This document shows, piece after piece, positions 60,478 to 64,000 of a stretch of DNA of 64,000 nt. The notes below the pieces were generated by a model. The model saw only the letters and a list, made by a program, of their open reading frames with translations. It ran no database searches and was not told the origin of the DNA. Source of the stretch: Sclerodactyla briareus (lineage: Eukaryota; Echinodermata; Holothuroidea; Dendrochirotida; Sclerodactylidae). The stretch covers positions 62,001-126,000 of the forward strand of contig JAODTK010001410.1 of the NCBI GenBank assembly GCA_026419785.1, written 5' to 3'. Within the stretch, counting starts at the first letter, position 1. Each line of letters starts with the position of its first letter. Both the position numbers and the translations under genes were made by a program.

Positions 60478-61145
60478 CCAATGGGCTCCAAACTCGCAAT
60501 CAATGGTTTTGCAGTCTGGAGCTCTACCGACTGAGCTAATCCGCCTCCGCAATAAGAGCTGTCATGCTTGCTATTTTAAGGCATATTGACGCGATTTTCT
60601 TCCCCAGCCCTTGTCTCTCTCTCATCAATAAATCTATTACTACAGTACCGTAACTAGTACTGCGTTGCATTGTTTTTAGGAGCATAGTTGGGCATTTGGG
60701 CATATGCGCTATCCCCATAGTGGAGGCATTTTCAGTGCAGAGTGCTTGCGACACCCGACGCCCAGTTAACAATAAGACACTTCAGTGGGTTTACATGTCA
60801 CTGATATTACATCGCCAACTGAAGTTTGGGTTCGCGGAAACGGCAATCATATCGTCGGGTAAAAATTAACAGCGCCACACATTGTGTGCCACATTGGGTT
60901 TACATCGACGAATGATGAAATACATCGTCAAATGTCAGTATCATAGTCACATTAAAATTGATAGCGTCATAGATCATTAACAGCCTGAATTATATGGAAG
61001 CATCAATCACACAAATAGATCACATTGCCACATGATAATTTACACCACACGGTTTAACATCGCTAGAAGAAGAGTTGGGCGTCACCGTCGTTACGCAGCG
61101 ATCACATCGTCACACGATGCAGATTGGCATCGCCACATGATTTTT
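60478..61145 (+). repeat. Segmental duplication, copy B left part, with SINE head
   Basis: Begins with the reverse-oriented tRNA-like head (60,479-60,550), in which TTAGCTCAGTCGG fits the polymerase III box A consensus. It then follows copy A to GCATCGCCACATGATTTTT, where it is interrupted by the 2.3-kb array. Compared with copy A this part shows many single-base losses (for example GTCACTGATATTACATCG against GTCACTTGATTATTTACATC). Confidence 0.88.
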
Positions 61146-61171
61146 GATTCCTTGACGAAGTCATAGGAATC
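61146..61171 (-). other. Terminal stem-loop with GAA/TTC loop
   Basis: GATTCCT pairs with AGGAATC, then one bulged T, then TGAC pairs with GTCA around GAA. On the reverse strand it reads TAGATTCC..TGACTTCGTCA, matching the TAGATTTCCTTGCCTTCGGC hairpin at 13,497-13,516. Confidence 0.85.
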
Positions 61172-63450
61172 TAGGCGTCGCACGTCGTGTGTGTTTGTGT
61201 GTGTAGGTTGTGTGTGTGTGCGTGTGTGACGCCCATCTTTTAAACACGATCAACTTGATCCTCGTGGATTACAGGAACCCTATTGTTTTTTAATATAGGT
61301 GGGGGTGAATTTTGGTAAAAAAATAGAAAACTTTTGTGAAAAGTCGATATTTTTGCTAAATTTTGGCTTGTAAACACGATAACTCGACCCCACCCCCCCT
61401 GGACGATGATGCTCATTCTTGGTATTTGAGTTCCCATGATGAGTATATGGACCCAATCGTTTTTGGGTCCCTGATCAGAGATCATTCTGAGGTCCACCAG
61501 AGATCAAAGTGTGAAAACTTTGAAACTGGATGATGAAGCTCATACGTGTTATTTGTGTTTCCCCCAGGATGAGTGCATGAACCCTATTGGTGGGTCAGGT
61601 CCAGCGGGTCCATCTGAGGTTTTGCCGATTTCCAATTCTGAAAACCTGAAATTTAGTGTGTTAAAGCTCTCTACCAAGGGTACAGGAACCCTATTGTTTG
61701 GTTCAGGAAAAGTAGGAATTTGTTGACTTTATTGTTGCCCATAATGGCTGGTACAATCTCCCATTTGTCCAGAAGTCCACCGGTTGGTGTGATCCGGTTG
61801 AAATTCGGTGTATACCTCTCTTATGGGGAGTACAGGAACCCTATTGTTTTTGGGTTAGGTCGGAGTGAATTTTGCCCGCAAAACAGAAAATTTGTGGGAA
61901 AAGTCCATATTTTGGCCAATTTTGGCTTGTAAACACGATAACTCGACCCCTCCTGGATTGATGAAACTCATACTTGTTTTGTGTGTTCCCCATGATTGAT
62001 TGACATGAACCCTATTGGTTTGGGGTAAGATGCAATTCAGAGGTCATTGAGGTTAGCAGATTCAAAGTCTGGAAACCTTGTAAACAACGATAAGTCCCAG
62101 AAACGGTTGGTGTGACCAGGTTGAAATTCGGTGTATAGCTCTCTTATGTGTAGTAGCGAGTGGAAACCTATTGTATTTTGTTCAGGTCAGGAGTGAATTT
62201 TGACCAAAACACAGAAAATTTTGAAAGTCAATATTTTGGCCAAGTTTGGCTTGTAAACACGATAAATCGACCCCTCCTGGATGGATGAAGCTCATACTGC
62301 GTATGTGAGTTCCCCATGTGAGTATATGGACCCAAATCGTTTTGGTTTTTTTTGGGTCCGATCAGAGATCATCGAGGACAAAGGTCAACAGTGTGAAAAC
62401 TTGAAACTGGATGGATTGAAGATCATACGTGGGTTTGGTGGTCCCCAGGATGAGTTGCAGAACCCTATTGTTTTGGGGTCAGGTCGAGGTCATATGAGGT
62501 TGCCTGAGGTCAAAGTCTGAAAACCTTGACATTTAGTGGGTAGCTCTTATTACCACGGTACAGGAACCCTAGTAGTTGGTTCGGAAAAGATAGGGAAATT
62601 GTTAGACGTTTATAGTTGCCCATAATGAGCTGTACAATCTCCATTGTCCAGAACGTCCACCACCGGTTGGTGATCAGGTGAAATTCGGTGTATACCTATT
62701 ATGCGGGAGACAGGAAACCCTATTGTTTTGGGGTCAGGTCAGGATGTGAATTTTGCCCAAACAGAAAATTTGTGGAAAAGTCAATATTTTGGCCAATTTT
62801 GGCTTGTAAACACGATAACTCAAACCCGTCTGGATGGTTGAAGCTCATTCTTGGTAGTTGTGTTCCCCATGATGAGTACATGAACCCTATTGTGTTGGGG
62901 TAAGGTCAGAGGTCATATGAGTTAACCAGAGTTCAAAGTCCGGAGGAAACCTTGTAACCGATAAGTCCAGACGGTTGGATTGTGATCAGGGTGAAAAATT
63001 CGGTGTATAGCTCTCCTTATAGAGTACAGGAACCCTATTGTTTTTGGTTCAGGTCAGGATGTGAATTTTGACCAAAAAAAAATTTTGATAAGGCAATATT
63101 TGGCCAATTTTGGCTTGTAAACACGATAAATTCGACCCAGCCTGGATGGATGAAGCTCATAACTTAGGTTTGTGTTGTTCACCAGGATGAGTGCATGGTG
63201 TGAAACCCTATTGTTTTGGGGTAAGGTCAGAGGTCAGAGGTTAGCAGAGTCCCAAAGTCTGAAAACTTTGAAATTTAGTGTGTAGCTCTCTCACCAAGGG
63301 TACAGGAACCCTATTAGTGGTTGGAAAGATAGGAAATTGTTAGACGTTTATGTTTCCATAATGAGCTGGTACAATTCTCCCATTTGTCTGTGTGTCTGGC
63401 AAGGTTGACACAAAAGAACAGTCGAGGATCACTAAGCCTTTTGGCTTCTG
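61146..63450 (-). mobile_element. 2.3-kb higher-order tandem repeat inserted in copy B
   Basis: The left edge is the hairpin GATTCCTTGAC-GAA-GTCATAGGAATC (61,146-61,171), then a TG microsatellite (about 61,186-61,228). The core repeats GGCTTGTAAACACGATAA at 61,365, 61,924, 62,248, 62,801 and 63,112. Spacings alternate at about 559, 324, 553 and 311, giving a higher-order period near 875. Recurrent parts are CAGGAACCCTATTGTTTT, CCCCATGATGAGTACATGAA, GGTTGAAATTCGGTGTATA and TATTTTGGCCAATTTTGGC. The right edge is ACAGTCGAGGATCAC with the hairpin AAGCCTTTTGGCTT. Copy A shows the same site without the insert. The frames inside are not conserved between units. It is drawn reverse because the TTC-loop hairpin, taken as the 3' end, lies on the left. 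Confidence 0.8.
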
Positions 63451-63532
63451 TTATTATTGCCAGACGAGGAAGGACATTACAGTAACACATCGCGGGGGTG
63501 CCATTGTTACATTATTCGTTCTCATCCCTACC
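63451..63532 (+). repeat. Segmental duplication, copy B right part
   Basis: TTATTATTGCCAGACGAGGA onward matches copy A from about 59,004 (ATTATTGTCAGACGAGGAAT) through CTCATCCCTACCAACATCT, resuming exactly where the left part stopped. Confidence 0.92.
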
Positions 63533-64000
63533 AACATCTCTTAGCGCCACTCCCCAAGGACACGCCACCACCGATATGCACCGAGTGACGTTGCCTTTTT
63601 TGCGTTCCATATATTGCGCCAACAGAAATTTCGCACGAAGTCATTGACGCCAGGAACCAGGTCGTCATTCGTGACCCGCCAGCTCACAATTTCAGCTATT
63701 TTTTTCTAGAATTGGTACATATTTAGCAGAAAAGGTTTGCAGTTGTTAGTGAGGTACTTTCTCTCACGGTATTATTGGAAACAGTTTTCTTCCAATATAT
63801 TTGAACGAATTAGAACGTTGAAATATTTATTGGATTAATAAGAAAATTGCGGGTGTTTGTCAATGTTATGTTGGGCGAAATATGGTTATGAGTATATTAA
63901 TACCAGTTACGCAGCGTGCATAATGCACGTGCGCTCAGTCACTCAGTGTAGCTAGCTTGGAGAGATGGTAGATCGATGCTGGTAGTACATAGTAGAACAA
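63533..64000. other. No gene seen
   Basis: Unique-looking sequence to the right edge; no frame or repeat recognised. Confidence 0.45.

Noticed and set aside
60479..60550. Functional tRNA gene on the reverse strand
   Set aside because: Box A is good but the anticodon stem and T arm do not pair, and the sequence is repeated at 58.3 kb; SINE head instead.

Overview
This window looks like non-coding, repeat-dense nuclear DNA of an animal, most probably a marine invertebrate. I base that on relics of metazoan non-LTR retrotransposons, tRNA-headed SINE-like sequences, MITEs with terminal inverted repeats, CA/TG and ATT microsatellites, very long G or C homopolymers, and no densely packed open frames. 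I cannot name the phylum from sequence alone. I found no intact host gene: every long open frame I examined is short, lacks recognisable domains, or lies inside a repeat. No rRNA, functional tRNA, CRISPR array or operon is supported.

Layout. 0-1.1 kb: reverse-strand remnant of an R4/Nimbus-like reverse transcriptase beside an ATT microsatellite, then a weak retrotransposon C-terminus. 3.2-5.9 kb: old tandem duplication. 12.7-13.5 kb: repeat element ending in a CA microsatellite and a terminal hairpin. 17.6-19.5 kb: array of ~200-bp subrepeats split by a 5'-truncated CR1/jockey-like insertion with an 8-bp target duplication. 21.1-23.4 and 33.6-35.8 kb: two inverted copies of a ~2.2-kb dispersed element. 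24.4-25.1 kb: element bounded by GC-rich inverted repeats. 31.7-32.5 kb: CTGTAAC-type minisatellite. 36.3-38.4 kb: several G-run/C-run foldbacks and a clean 166-bp palindrome. 39.3-47.2 kb: inverted copies of another dispersed family and a 335-bp tandem repeat. 48.2-51.1 kb: two terminal-hairpin/TG-microsatellite modules, a SINE with an ATT tail, and a ~1.5-kb tandem repeat. 54.9-63.5 kb: dense nest of transposons, including a hAT-type MITE with a perfect 8-bp target duplication, a second MITE, SINE pieces, a large segmental duplication, and a 2.3-kb higher-order repeat inserted in one copy of that duplication.

The most interesting system here is not protein-coding. Four loci share the same small design: a terminal stem-loop with a TTC (GAA on the other strand) loop, next to a CA/TG microsatellite, and in most cases next to a core of longer tandem repeats. 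This resembles the published architecture of non-autonomous Helentron-type elements (HINE, DINE-1, bivalve pearl). One copy can be compared with its unoccupied site inside this same window. Assignment to Helentrons is inference. Differences between duplicated copies look biased towards one-base losses in places, so part of the degeneracy may be sequencing or assembly error.
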